Source of the DNA: an uncultured Porphyromonadaceae bacterium
GTDB lineage: Bacteria > Bacteroidota > Bacteroidia > Bacteroidales > Muribaculaceae
Direction of reading: 5' to 3'
Assembly (NCBI GenBank): GCA_905202215.1
Contig: CAJKRG010000060.1
Span: 1 to 16,574, forward strand
Length of the DNA stretch: 16,574 bases
Made by a program: the position numbers and the translations under genes. Under the pieces are notes generated by a model. The model was not told the origin of the DNA. It searched no databases and saw nothing but the letters and a program-made list of their open reading frames with translations. Numbering within the stretch: position 1 is the stretch's first letter; each line of letters opens with the position of its first letter. Shown here one piece after another: positions 1-6,757 of the stretch.

Positions 1-140
1 TCTTCCCCGAGATCAACATCGACAACATCAACAAGCTGATGGGTATGAACATCACTTTCGTGACTTCCGCCGAAACCGACGAAGAAGGCTACGCCCTCCT
101 CAAGCACTTCGGTCTTCCCTTCAAAAACGAAAAAAAATAA
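1..140 (+). CDS. rplE: 50S ribosomal protein L5, C-terminal fragment (5' end outside window)
   Basis: Partial gene. Reading in the frame that starts at base 3 gives about 45 residues, beginning FPEINIDNINKLMGMNIT and ending FGLPFKNEKK before TAA at 138-140. The FPEI...GMxITxVTxAxTDEEgxxLL pattern is the C-terminal end of bacterial L5, which binds 5S rRNA in the central protuberance of the large subunit. The next gene, rpsN, starts 10 bases later, the usual rplE-rpsN order of the spc-type ribosomal operon. The rest of the gene lies upstream of the window, so length and start cannot be judged. Confidence 0.95.
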   Translation, partial: FPEINIDNINKLMGMNITFVTSAETDEEGYALLKHFGLPFKNEKK

Positions 141-149
141 TACCTGATT

Positions 150-467
150 ATGGCTAAAGAATCAATGAAAGCCCGCGAGGTGAAGCGCGCACGTCTGGTG
201 GCTAAATACGCCGAACGCCGCGCCGCCCTCAAGAAAATCATCAACGCCGCTTTCGACGGCGACGATGAAAAGCGTCAGGCTGCATACGAGGCTGCCCAGG
301 AGCTTCAGAAACTCCCCAAGAACTCGTCCTATATCCGCAAGCACAACCGCTGCTCGATCACCGGCCGTCCCAAAGGATATATGCGTCAGTTCGGCATCTC
401 GCGTATCCAGTTCCGCGAAATGGCTTCCCAAGGTCTCATCCCCGGCGTAAAGAAAGCAAGCTGGTAA
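150..467 (+). CDS. rpsN: 30S ribosomal protein S14, zinc-independent form
   Basis: 105 residues. S14 sits in the head of the small subunit. The C-terminal half is diagnostic: RKHNRCSITGRPKGYMRQFG (63-82) followed by GISRIQFREMASQGLIPGVK. Only one cysteine (C68) is present, so the two CxxC pairs of the zinc-ribbon form are missing. The length, close to the 101 residues of E. coli S14, also fits the longer cysteine-free type. Residues about 31-52 are a charged, alanine-rich helix of variable length in the family. The ATG at 150 is followed by the typical MAKESMKARE start. A gap of 141 bp to rpsH follows, which is unusually long for this operon. Confidence 0.96.
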   Translation: MAKESMKAREVKRARLVAKYAERRAALKKIINAAFDGDDEKRQAAYEAAQELQKLPKNSSYIRKHNRCSITGRPKGYMRQFGISRIQFREMASQGLIPGVKKASW

Positions 468-608
468 GCTCTCCCCGGCAAGCTCCCCTCCGTAAAGAAA
501 AGCCGGCGATGTTCCGGATCGGCCCGCGGCCGCAATCAGACATCGCCTTGAGAGCAATTAAATATTGTTGGGCAATCAGGCCCAATCAATTTAAACAAAT
601 CCAAACCA
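468..608 (+). promoter_or_regulatory. rpsN-rpsH intergenic region with two predicted mRNA stem-loops
   Basis: This 141-bp gap in an otherwise tightly packed operon can fold twice. Stem A: 505-512 (GGCGATGT) is perfectly complementary to 540-547 (ACATCGCC). Inside it 517-519 pairs with 535-537 and 520-524 (CGGCC) with 528-532 (GGCCG) around a 3-nt loop. Stem B: 568-573 (TTGGGC) pairs with 580-585 (GCCCAA), extended by 564-567 (ATTG) with 587-590 (CAAT) past one bulged T. Stem B ends 18 nt before the rpsH ATG. A third possibility, 475-479 (CCGGC) with 502-506 (GCCGG), would exclude the first pairs of stem A. No T-run follows either stem, so they are not obvious terminators. A role in translational feedback is inference. 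Confidence 0.45.
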
Positions 609-1010
609 ATGACTGATCCCATAGCAGATTATCTCACAAGATTGAGGAATGCGATCAAAGCCAACCACCGTGTGGTTGAAGTTCCCGCCTCAAACTTGAA
701 AAAGGAAATCACCAAAATCCTGTTCGAACAGGGCTATATTCTTAACTACAAGTTTATAGAAGGTGAAAACAACGCACAGGGCACCATCAAGATCGCTCTG
801 AAATACGACCCCGTCGACCGCGTCAACGCCATCAAGGGCCTCAAGCGTGTATCGCGTCCGGGTCTCCGTCAGTACACCGGCTACAAAGACATGCCCCGTG
901 TGCTCAACGGTCTCGGTATCGCTATCCTCAGCACCTCGCGCGGTGTCATGACAAACAAGAAAGCCTCCGACCTCAAGATCGGCGGCGAAGTCCTCTGCTA
1001 CGTATATTAA
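609..1010 (+). CDS. rpsH: 30S ribosomal protein S8
   Basis: 133 residues, normal for S8. This primary 16S rRNA binding protein organises the central domain of the small subunit. The family signature is clear: GLGIAILSTSRGVMTNKKA at 101-119, preceded by the SRPGLRQY stretch at 82-89, with the C-terminus GGEVLCYVY. The MTDPIADYLTRLRNA start is standard. In E. coli S8 is the translational repressor of its own operon. Here the gene follows an unusually long, structured gap (468-608), so that gap is a natural place to look for an equivalent control site, although nothing in the sequence proves it. rplF starts 21 bp downstream. Confidence 0.97.
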   Translation: MTDPIADYLTRLRNAIKANHRVVEVPASNLKKEITKILFEQGYILNYKFIEGENNAQGTIKIALKYDPVDRVNAIKGLKRVSRPGLRQYTGYKDMPRVLNGLGIAILSTSRGVMTNKKASDLKIGGEVLCYVY

Positions 1011-1031
1011 TCAACCTAAAGCAACGAAACT

Positions 1032-1592
1032 ATGTCAAGAATAGGTAAAGCTCCCATCGCAATCCCCGCAGGAGTCACTGTGACGGTTGATCCCAAGACA
1101 AACGTAGTGACCGTCAAAGGCAAATACGGCGAACTCCAGCAGGCCGTCAACCCCGACCTCACCGTAACCGTAGAGGACAACCACGTGCACATCACCCGTC
1201 CGAGCGACGACCGCGAGCACCGCGCACAGCACGGTCTCTACCGCGCTCTGATCCACAACATGGTCGAGGGCGTGCACCAACTGTACCGCAAAGAAATGGA
1301 ACTCGTGGGCGTCGGCTACCGCGCCACAGCGACCGGCCAGGTTCTCGAACTCGCCCTCGGTTACTCCCACGCCATATATATCAAGCTTCCCGAGGAAATC
1401 AAGGTAGAAGCAAAGACCGAGCGTAACAAAAACCCGCTCATCATTCTCGAAAGCCGCGACAAGCAGCTTCTGGGTCAGGTGTGCGCCAAGATCCGCTCAA
1501 TGCGCAAGCCCGAACCTTACAAGGGCAAGGGTATCAAGTTCGTCGGCGAAGTAATACGTCGCAAGTCCGGTAAGAAGGCCGGTGCCAAATAA
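1032..1592 (+). CDS. rplF: 50S ribosomal protein L6
   Basis: 186 residues, close to the usual length of about 178-185. L6 lies near the factor-binding site of the large subunit. It has the standard N-terminus MSRIGKAPIAIPAGV, two similar beta-rich halves, and the C-terminal signature PEPYKGKGI at 160-168 followed by a basic tail ending RRKSGKKAGAK. It lies 21 bp after rpsH and 18 bp before rplR, in the expected spc-operon order. Nothing is unusual in length or motifs. Confidence 0.97.
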   Translation: MSRIGKAPIAIPAGVTVTVDPKTNVVTVKGKYGELQQAVNPDLTVTVEDNHVHITRPSDDREHRAQHGLYRALIHNMVEGVHQLYRKEMELVGVGYRATATGQVLELALGYSHAIYIKLPEEIKVEAKTERNKNPLIILESRDKQLLGQVCAKIRSMRKPEPYKGKGIKFVGEVIRRKSGKKAGAK

Positions 1593-1610
1593 CATTAACC
1601 GCAGACTATC

Positions 1611-1955
1611 ATGATTTCCAAGATTGACAGACGAAATAAAATCAAAGCCCGCATCCGCGGCAAAATCTCCGGTACCGCCGAGCGTCCCCGCATGACCGTG
1701 TTCCGCTCCAACAAGCAGATCTACGTTCAGCTCATCGACGACCTCGCAGGCCGTACCCTCGTTGCCGCTTCGTCGCGCGGCATCGACCAGAAAGCAACCA
1801 AATGCGAAATCGCCGCCCTCGTAGGCGCCGCCGTAGCAGCCAAAGCCCTCGAGGCAGGTATCACCGAAGTGGTTTTCGACCGCAACGGCTATCTCTTCCA
1901 CGGACGCGTTAAATCTCTCGCTGATGCCGCTCGCGGCGCCGGCCTCAAATTCTAA
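1611..1955 (+). CDS. rplR: 50S ribosomal protein L18
   Basis: 114 residues. L18 binds 5S rRNA together with L5 in the central protuberance. The N-terminus is basic (RRNKIKARIRGKISG) and leads into the ERPRMTVFRSNKQIYVQLIDD strand region. The C-terminal signature FDRNGYLFHGRV spans 89-100 and is followed by LADAARGAGLKF, the usual L18 ending. It sits between rplF and rpsE with only 7 bp before the chosen rpsE start. Confidence 0.97.
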   Translation: MISKIDRRNKIKARIRGKISGTAERPRMTVFRSNKQIYVQLIDDLAGRTLVAASSRGIDQKATKCEIAALVGAAVAAKALEAGITEVVFDRNGYLFHGRVKSLADAARGAGLKF

Positions 1956-1962
1956 AGTAACT

Positions 1963-2481
1963 ATGGCAAAAAGAAACAATAGAGTCAAGTCGACCGGCGA
2001 CCTCGAACTCAAAGACCGCCTCGTAGCCATCAACCGCGTCACCAAGGTGACCAAGGGCGGACGCACCTTCACCTTCGCCGCCATCGTAGTGGTAGGCAAC
2101 GAAGACGGCGTCGTAGGCTGGGGTCTCGGCAAAGCAAACGAAGTGCAGGCCGCCATCGCCAAGGGCGTTGAGGCCGCTAAGAAGAATCTTATCCGCGTAC
2201 CCGTCCACAAAGGCACCATTCCCCACGAACAGGTGGCCAAATTCGGCGGCAGCCGCATCATCCTCAAGCCCGCATCGCACGGTACCGGCGTAAAGGCCGG
2301 CGGCGCCATGCGTGCCGTGCTCGAGAGCGTGGGTATCACCGACGTCCTTGCAAAGAGCAAGGGTTCGTCCAACCCCCACAACCTGGTGAAGGCAACCATC
2401 GCGGCGCTCGACGAAATGCGTTCGCCCGCCCAGGTGGCCCAGAACCGCGGTATATCTGTAGAACAAGTCTTCAAAGGCTGA
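1963..2481 (+). CDS. rpsE: 30S ribosomal protein S5
   Basis: 172 residues from the ATG at 1963. S5 contributes to decoding accuracy and sits on the back of the small subunit at the mRNA entry side. Its N-terminal double-stranded-RNA-binding-like domain contains LKDRLVAINRVTKVTKGGRT and GNEDGVVGWGLGKANEV. The C-terminal domain carries HGTGVKAGGAMRAVLE and SSNPHNLVKATI. An in-frame ATG at 1924 would add 13 residues and overlap the end of rplR. I prefer 1963 because MAKRNNRVKS is the natural S5 start and it falls cleanly 7 bp after the rplR stop. One sampled 60-base line of the gene (2221-2280) is 65 % G+C. Confidence 0.96.
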   Translation: MAKRNNRVKSTGDLELKDRLVAINRVTKVTKGGRTFTFAAIVVVGNEDGVVGWGLGKANEVQAAIAKGVEAAKKNLIRVPVHKGTIPHEQVAKFGGSRIILKPASHGTGVKAGGAMRAVLESVGITDVLAKSKGSSNPHNLVKATIAALDEMRSPAQVAQNRGISVEQVFKG

Positions 2482-2501
2482 TAAAAACCACAGACCCAGC
2501 A

Positions 2502-2681
2502 ATGGCACAGATTAAAATCAAACAGATCAAGAGCCGTATCAACTGCCCGGCAGTGCAGAAGCGCACTCTCGATGCGCTCGGCCTTAAGAAAATGAACCAC
2601 ACTGTGGTGAAAGAAGACACCCCCTCGGTGATGGGAATGGTAAACAAAGTACGCCACTTAGTTGAAGTGACCAACGCCTAA
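2502..2681 (+). CDS. rpmD: 50S ribosomal protein L30
   Basis: 59 residues, the normal small size for L30. The translation starts MAQIKIKQIKSRINC and continues with RTLDALGLKKMNHTVV, the conserved KrTLxaLGLxkxnxxV core of L30, then TPSVMGMVNKVRHLVEV at the end. L30 is a peripheral large-subunit protein that contacts 23S rRNA. The ATG at 2502 lies 20 bp after the rpsE stop, and the TAA at 2679-2681 is 12 bp before rplO. The rpsE-rpmD-rplO order is the canonical one, which supports the call independently of the short length. Confidence 0.95.
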   Translation: MAQIKIKQIKSRINCPAVQKRTLDALGLKKMNHTVVKEDTPSVMGMVNKVRHLVEVTNA

Positions 2682-2693
2682 TACTTTCAAACA

Positions 2694-3140
2694 ATGGATT
2701 TAAGCAATATACAACCCGCACCCGGCTCCGTCAAGCGGAGCACCCGTATCGGCCGTGGCCCAGGCTCCGGCAAAGGCGGAACATCAACCCGCGGCCACAA
2801 AGGCGCGAAATCGCGTTCCGGCTATAGCCGCAAGATCGGTTTCGAAGGCGGCCAGATGCCTCTCCAGCGCCGTCTGCCCAAGTTCGGCTTCAAGAACATC
2901 AACCGCGTCGAATACAAGGCCATCAACCTCGATACACTCGCTCAGCTCGCCGAAAGCCGCAAGCTTCAGAAGATCGGTATCGAGGAGCTTCGCGAAGCCG
3001 GCTTCGTACGTCGCAGCCAGCTTGTGAAAATTCTTGCCGGCGGCGCCATCAACACCGCCCTCACCGTAGAAGCCAACGCATTCTCCGAAGCTGCCAAAGC
3101 GGCCATCGAAGCCGCCGGAGGCACTGCTAACAAAATTTAA
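2694..3140 (+). CDS. rplO: 50S ribosomal protein L15
   Basis: 148 residues, normal for L15. The N-terminal glycine-rich basic arm (about 19-45, GRGPGSGKGGTSTRGHKG) threads into 23S rRNA in the family. It is followed by the signature GFEGGQMPLQRRLPKFGF at 49-66. The C-terminal globular half contains the ILAGGAINTALTVEANAFSE region. L15 is a late assembly protein of the large subunit. The stop at 3138-3140 is only 2 bp before the secY ATG, consistent with translational coupling of the two genes, as in most spc operons. Confidence 0.97.
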   Translation: MDLSNIQPAPGSVKRSTRIGRGPGSGKGGTSTRGHKGAKSRSGYSRKIGFEGGQMPLQRRLPKFGFKNINRVEYKAINLDTLAQLAESRKLQKIGIEELREAGFVRRSQLVKILAGGAINTALTVEANAFSEAAKAAIEAAGGTANKI

Positions 3141-3142
3141 TC

Positions 3143-4492
3143 ATGAGATTCATCGACACGCTCAAAAATATCTGGACCATTCAGGAGCTGCGCCAGAGAA
3201 TCCTCATAACACTCCTTCTGGTACTCATCTACCGTCTTGGATGCTATGTGGTTCTCCCCGGCATCTCGCCGTCCGACATCGACGCCCTTGCCAACTTTAC
3301 CAACAAGAGCGGTCTGATGCAGCTTCTGGACATGTTCTCAGGCGGCGCCTTCTCCCAGGCGTCGATATTCGCGCTGGGTATCATGCCGTATATCACGGCA
3401 TCGATCGTTATCCAGCTCTGCGGCATGATTCTCCCCTCGTTCCAGAAAATGCAGCGCGAAGGCGAGAGCGGCCGTCAGAAGCTCAACCAGTATACCCGTC
3501 TGCTCACCGTCCTGATCCTTGTCCTCCAGGCTCCCGCCTATCTGGTGAACCTTCAGGTGCAGGTCAACGGTGCGTCGAACGGCACCACACTGGCATTCGG
3601 CTTCTGGACCATTGTCTATCTCACCATCATCCTTGCTGCCGGCTCGATGTTTATCATGTGGCTCGGCGAACGCATCACCGACCGCGGTATCGGCAACGGT
3701 ATCTCGTTCATCATCCTTGTGGGTATCATAGCCCGACTCCCGGGAGCGCTTTACTATGAGTTCCACAGCCGCCTCCCGGGCGACGGCGCAGGCCAGGGTG
3801 GTCTGGTGATGTTCATCGTTGAAATTGTGCTATTGTTCGCTGTCACCGTAGGTGCGGTGCTGCTGGTACAGGGTACCCGTAAAGTCCCCGTACAGTATGC
3901 CAAGCGTATTGTCGGCAACCGCCAGTACGGCGGCGCCCGCCAGTACATACCTCTGAAGGTCAACGCCGCCGGCGTCATGCCTATCATCTTCGCCCAGGCA
4001 ATCATGTTCATTCCTATGACACTTGCCGGATTCCGCGGAGGCGACAACGGTTTTGTGCAGGCTTTCACCGACATCAACGGTTTCTGGTATAACGCCGTCT
4101 TCTTCATACTCATCGTCGCGTTCACCTACTTCTACACCGCCATCACCGTGCGTCCCACCCAGATGGCCGAAGACCTCAAGCGTAACAACGGCTTCATACC
4201 CGGTGTCAAGCCCGGCAAGAAGACCGCCGAGTATCTCGACGCCATCATGAGCCGCATCACTCTTCCCGGTTCGATCTTCCTCGGTATCGTGGCCATCCTT
4301 CCGGCTTTTGCCCGCTTCTTCGGCATCAGCCAGAACTTCGCCCAGTTCTTCGGCGGCACATCGCTGCTGATCATGGTCGGCGTAGTGCTCGATACCCTCC
4401 AGCAGGTTGAATCGCACCTGATGATGCATCATTATGACGGCCTGATGAAAGAAGGCAAGATCAAAGGTCGTACCACAGGACAGGCATATTGA
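3143..4492 (+). CDS. secY: Protein translocase channel subunit SecY
   Basis: 449 residues with about ten hydrophobic membrane segments, the usual size and topology. SecY forms the protein-conducting channel of the Sec translocon in the inner membrane. Visible landmarks are the first segment at about 19-37, the conserved GIMPYITASIVIQL at 79-92, the cytosolic loop MQREGESGRQKLNQYTR after segment 2, and TDRGIGNGISFII. Further on are the RKVPVQYAKR loop with its downstream KVNAAGVMPIIFA, the RPTQMAEDLKRNNGFIPGVKPGK cytosolic loop, and a C-terminal GVVLDTLQQVESHLM. It starts 2 bp after rplO and is followed directly by map with no adk in between, a Bacteroidota-type arrangement. Confidence 0.98.
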   Translation: MRFIDTLKNIWTIQELRQRILITLLLVLIYRLGCYVVLPGISPSDIDALANFTNKSGLMQLLDMFSGGAFSQASIFALGIMPYITASIVIQLCGMILPSFQKMQREGESGRQKLNQYTRLLTVLILVLQAPAYLVNLQVQVNGASNGTTLAFGFWTIVYLTIILAAGSMFIMWLGERITDRGIGNGISFIILVGIIARLPGALYYEFHSRLPGDGAGQGGLVMFIVEIVLLFAVTVGAVLLVQGTRKVPVQYAKRIVGNRQYGGARQYIPLKVNAAGVMPIIFAQAIMFIPMTLAGFRGGDNGFVQAFTDINGFWYNAVFFILIVAFTYFYTAITVRPTQMAEDLKRNNGFIPGVKPGKKTAEYLDAIMSRITLPGSIFLGIVAILPAFARFFGISQNFAQFFGGTSLLIMVGVVLDTLQQVESHLMMHHYDGLMKEGKIKGRTTGQAY

Positions 4493-4522
4493 TGCTCCAA
4501 TCATTTTAAACTCCAGCATTAA

Positions 4523-5305
4523 ATGATTTACCTCAAGACACCGGAAGAAATCGAGACGATGCGCTCGTCGGCTCTGCTGATATCGCAGACCCTCGGCGAG
4601 ATCGCACGTAATATCGCACCCGGAGTCACCACACGCAAGCTCGACACCATTGCCCGGGAGTTTATCCTGGACAATGGCGGCAAGCCTGCCTGCCTCGGAT
4701 ACGAAGGATTCCCCGCCACCCTCTGCATAGAGGTCAACGAAACGGTCGTGCACGGGTTTCCGTCTGACCGCATTCTTCTCGACGGCGACATAGTCGGCGT
4801 CGACAACGTAGTCGAAAAAGACGGTTTCATGGCCGACATGTGCTTTACCTTCCCCGTAGGCACCGTCAGCCCCGAGAAAATGGCTTTGCTGCGCACTACC
4901 TACGAATCGCTTTATGTCGGTATCGAGGCCGCCCGCCCCGGTGCCCGCATAGGCGATATCTCCAATGCCATCCAGACCTACTGCGAACGCCGCGGTTACT
5001 CTATGGTGCGCGAGATGTGCGGTCACGGCATAGGCCGCAAGATGCACGAGGCTCCCGAAGTGCCCAACTACGGACGCCGCGGCATCGGTCCCCGCCTCGT
5101 CGACGGCATGGTGATCTGCATAGAGCCCATGGTCAACATGGGCAGCCGCAATATCGTGATCGAAAGCGACGGCTGGCAGTGCCGCACCCGCGACCGCAAG
5201 CCATCGGCCCATTTCGAACACACCGTGGCCATCATCGACGGCCGCACCGAGGTGCTCACCACCTTCGACTATATTCCATCCGAGATCATGGACAAATTCA
5301 TTTAA
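4523..5305 (+). CDS. map: Methionine aminopeptidase, type I
   Basis: 260 residues. It removes the initiator methionine from nascent proteins, using a two-metal site in the pita-bread fold. The full ligand set can be aligned: H77 (VVHGFP), D94 (GVD), D105 (MADM), H168 (CGHGIG), E201 (IEPMVN) and E232 (FEHTVAI). The length is normal for a type I enzyme without an N-terminal extension. One small difference is that the usual NIDVT segment after the first aspartate reads GVDNVV here, so the conserved threonine is not obvious. The gene lies 30 bp after secY and 15 bp before infA. Confidence 0.96.
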   Translation: MIYLKTPEEIETMRSSALLISQTLGEIARNIAPGVTTRKLDTIAREFILDNGGKPACLGYEGFPATLCIEVNETVVHGFPSDRILLDGDIVGVDNVVEKDGFMADMCFTFPVGTVSPEKMALLRTTYESLYVGIEAARPGARIGDISNAIQTYCERRGYSMVREMCGHGIGRKMHEAPEVPNYGRRGIGPRLVDGMVICIEPMVNMGSRNIVIESDGWQCRTRDRKPSAHFEHTVAIIDGRTEVLTTFDYIPSEIMDKFI

Positions 5306-5320
5306 GCACCAAAATCCTAT

Positions 5321-5539
5321 ATGGCAAAACAATCAGCAATCGAACAGGACGGCACAATCGTCGAGGCGCTTTCGAACGCCATGTTCCGTGTCGAACTTGA
5401 AAACGGGCACGAAATCACCGCCCATATTTCCGGGAAAATGCGCATGCATTACATCAAGATCCTTCCCGGCGACAAGGTGCGCGTGGAGATGTCGCCCTAC
5501 GACCTCTCGAAAGGCCGGATTGCTTTCCGCTATAAATAA
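5321..5539 (+). CDS. infA: Translation initiation factor IF-1
   Basis: 72 residues, exactly the standard size. IF-1 is a single S1-type OB-fold protein that occupies the ribosomal A site during initiation. Family landmarks are MAKQSAIEQDGTIVEAL at the start, NAMFRVELENGHEITAHISGKMR in the middle, and ILPGDKVRVEMSPYDLSKGRI near the end. It sits between map and rpmJ, where it belongs in Bacteroidota operons. Confidence 0.97.
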   Translation: MAKQSAIEQDGTIVEALSNAMFRVELENGHEITAHISGKMRMHYIKILPGDKVRVEMSPYDLSKGRIAFRYK

Positions 5540-5557
5540 ACTGAAAAAAACACAGAT

Positions 5558-5674
5558 ATGAAAGTAAGAGCAAGCGTCAAAAAACGCACTCCGGACAGCA
5601 AGATCGTTCGCCGAAAAGGACGTCTCTACGTCATCAACAAGAAAAACCCCAAGTACAAACAGCGTCAAGGATAA
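5558..5674 (+). CDS. rpmJ: 50S ribosomal protein L36, cysteine-free form
   Basis: 38 residues: starts MKVRASVKKRTPDSKIVRR and ends KNPKYKQRQG, the usual first and last segments of L36. In zinc-binding L36 the ligands are CxxC, a third Cys and a His. Here the CxxC positions fall in RTPDSK, the third Cys is replaced within VINKK, and the His of PKHKQ is Tyr. The protein therefore cannot bind zinc in the usual way. L36 is a peripheral large-subunit protein. ATG at 5558, TAA at 5672-5674, with 5 bp before rpsM. Confidence 0.94.
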   Translation: MKVRASVKKRTPDSKIVRRKGRLYVINKKNPKYKQRQG

Positions 5675-5679
5675 GTAAT

Positions 5680-6060
5680 ATGGCAGTTAGAATCGTGGGA
5701 GTTGACCTCCCCCAGAACAAAAGAGGTGAAATCGCCTTGACTTACATCTTCGGCATCGGTCGCAGCGCTGCTAAAAGCATCCTCAACAAAGCCGGTATCG
5801 ACGTAAACATCAAAGTGAAAGACTGGACCGATGACCAGGCCGCCAAAGTGCGTGAAGTCATCGGCGCCGACTACAAGGTAGAAGGCGATCTCCGCAGCGA
5901 AATCCAGCTCAACATCAAGCGTCTCATGGATATCGGCTGCTACCGCGGCATCCGTCACCGCAACGGTCTCCCCGTTCGCGGCCAGTCGACCAAGAACAAC
6001 GCCCGTACCCGCAAGGGCCGCAAGAAAACCGTTGCAAACAAGAAGAAAGCTACTAAATAA
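5680..6060 (+). CDS. rpsM: 30S ribosomal protein S13
   Basis: 126 residues, normal for S13. The protein contacts the head of the small subunit, tRNA and the intersubunit bridges. It opens MAVRIVGVDLPQNKRGEIAL, contains YIFGIGRSAAKSIL, and carries the signature RGIRHRNGLPVRGQ at 89-102 followed by TKNNARTRKGRKK and a lysine-rich tail, as in other bacteria. The start ATG at 5680 is 5 bp after rpmJ. rpsK follows after 9 bp. Confidence 0.97.
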   Translation: MAVRIVGVDLPQNKRGEIALTYIFGIGRSAAKSILNKAGIDVNIKVKDWTDDQAAKVREVIGADYKVEGDLRSEIQLNIKRLMDIGCYRGIRHRNGLPVRGQSTKNNARTRKGRKKTVANKKKATK

Positions 6061-6069
6061 TAGAACCAC

Positions 6070-6459
6070 ATGGCAAAGAAAACAGTCGCAGCTAAGAAAC
6101 GCAACGTCAAAGTCGGCGCAGAAGGCCAGCTTCACGTTCATTCTTCGTTCAACAATATCATCGTCTGCCTTGCCAACAGCGAGGGTCAGGTCATCTCCTG
6201 GTCGTCGGCCGGCAAGATGGGCTTCCGCGGCAGCAAAAAGAATACTCCTTATGCCGCACAGATGGCCGCACAGGACTGCGCCAAGGTCGCCTATGATCTC
6301 GGCCTGCGCAAGGTGAAGGCATATCTCAAAGGTCCGGGCAACGGCCGCGAATCCGCAGTGCGCACCATCCATGGCGCCGGCATCGCCGTTACCGAAATCA
6401 TCGACGTCACCCCGCTGCCCCACAACGGCTGCCGTCCTCCCAAGAGAAGAAGAGTTTAA
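6070..6459 (+). CDS. rpsK: 30S ribosomal protein S11
   Basis: 129 residues, normal. S11 forms part of the platform of the small subunit near the mRNA exit. The lysine-rich N-terminus leads to HVHSSFNNIIVCLANSEGQV, then SSAGKMGFRGSKKNTPYAAQ. The C-terminal signature is GPGNGRESAVRTIHGAGI, closing with HNGCRPPKRRRV at 118-129. rpsD normally follows at once, but here 298 bp intervene. Confidence 0.97.
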   Translation: MAKKTVAAKKRNVKVGAEGQLHVHSSFNNIIVCLANSEGQVISWSSAGKMGFRGSKKNTPYAAQMAAQDCAKVAYDLGLRKVKAYLKGPGNGRESAVRTIHGAGIAVTEIIDVTPLPHNGCRPPKRRRV

Positions 6460-6757
6460 ATCAGTTCATACGGCCGGTTTTCCGCCCGCAAGCGGAAACC
6501 GCGCCATGCTCTGCTTTCTATTTCAGTAACAATACTCTCTAACAATACTTCAAAACACTCGTCTGTCCCGTACGATACCGACCACGGGCCTGCCATGGGT
6601 CCCTCGGGAGCCCGGGCAAAGCAAACAGCAAGGGTGCGTCCAAGGCGAATAGACCATATTTCAAATCACCTCTCTATGGTCGCGGCTGCGCCGACGGCGG
6701 CACAAGGCTTTCCCCGCGAGCCCCACCACCCGACAGACGACAAACTGATTTCAAACA
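6460..6757 (+). promoter_or_regulatory. Long rpsK-rpsD intergenic region with several possible stem-loops
   Basis: 298 bp without a convincing gene. Complementary segments visible by eye are: 6475-6485 with 6492-6501 (10 bp around one bulged T, 6-nt loop); 6567-6571 (CCCGT) with 6584-6588 (ACGGG); 6585-6589 (CGGGC) with 6610-6614 (GCCCG); 6652-6658 (GACCATA) with 6675-6681 (TATGGTC); and 6689-6692 with 6696-6699. The first hairpin lies 16 bases after the rpsK stop and lacks a T-run. I see no TAnnTTTG promoter box here. S4 is a known autoregulator of its operon in E. coli and Bacillus through leader RNAs, so an S4-responsive leader in front of rpsD is a reasonable guess, but no known motif was recognised. 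Confidence 0.4.

Noticed and set aside
1924..1962. Upstream ATG extending rpsE by 13 residues
   Set aside because: It would overlap the end of rplR, and the extra residues (MPLAAPASNSKVT) are not part of S5.
1497..2657. 386-codon open frame on the minus strand across rplF, rplR, rpsE and rpmD
   Set aside because: Shadow of four conserved ribosomal genes; no motif in the translation.
3830..5332. 500-codon open frame on the minus strand across secY and map
   Set aside because: It is antisense to two unmistakable genes, shows no recognisable domain, and follows from high G+C and codon bias on the opposite strand.
6475..6501. Terminator after rpsK
   Set aside because: The stem is good but no T-run follows, and rpsD-rpoA-rplQ must be transcribed through it or from a promoter I cannot see.
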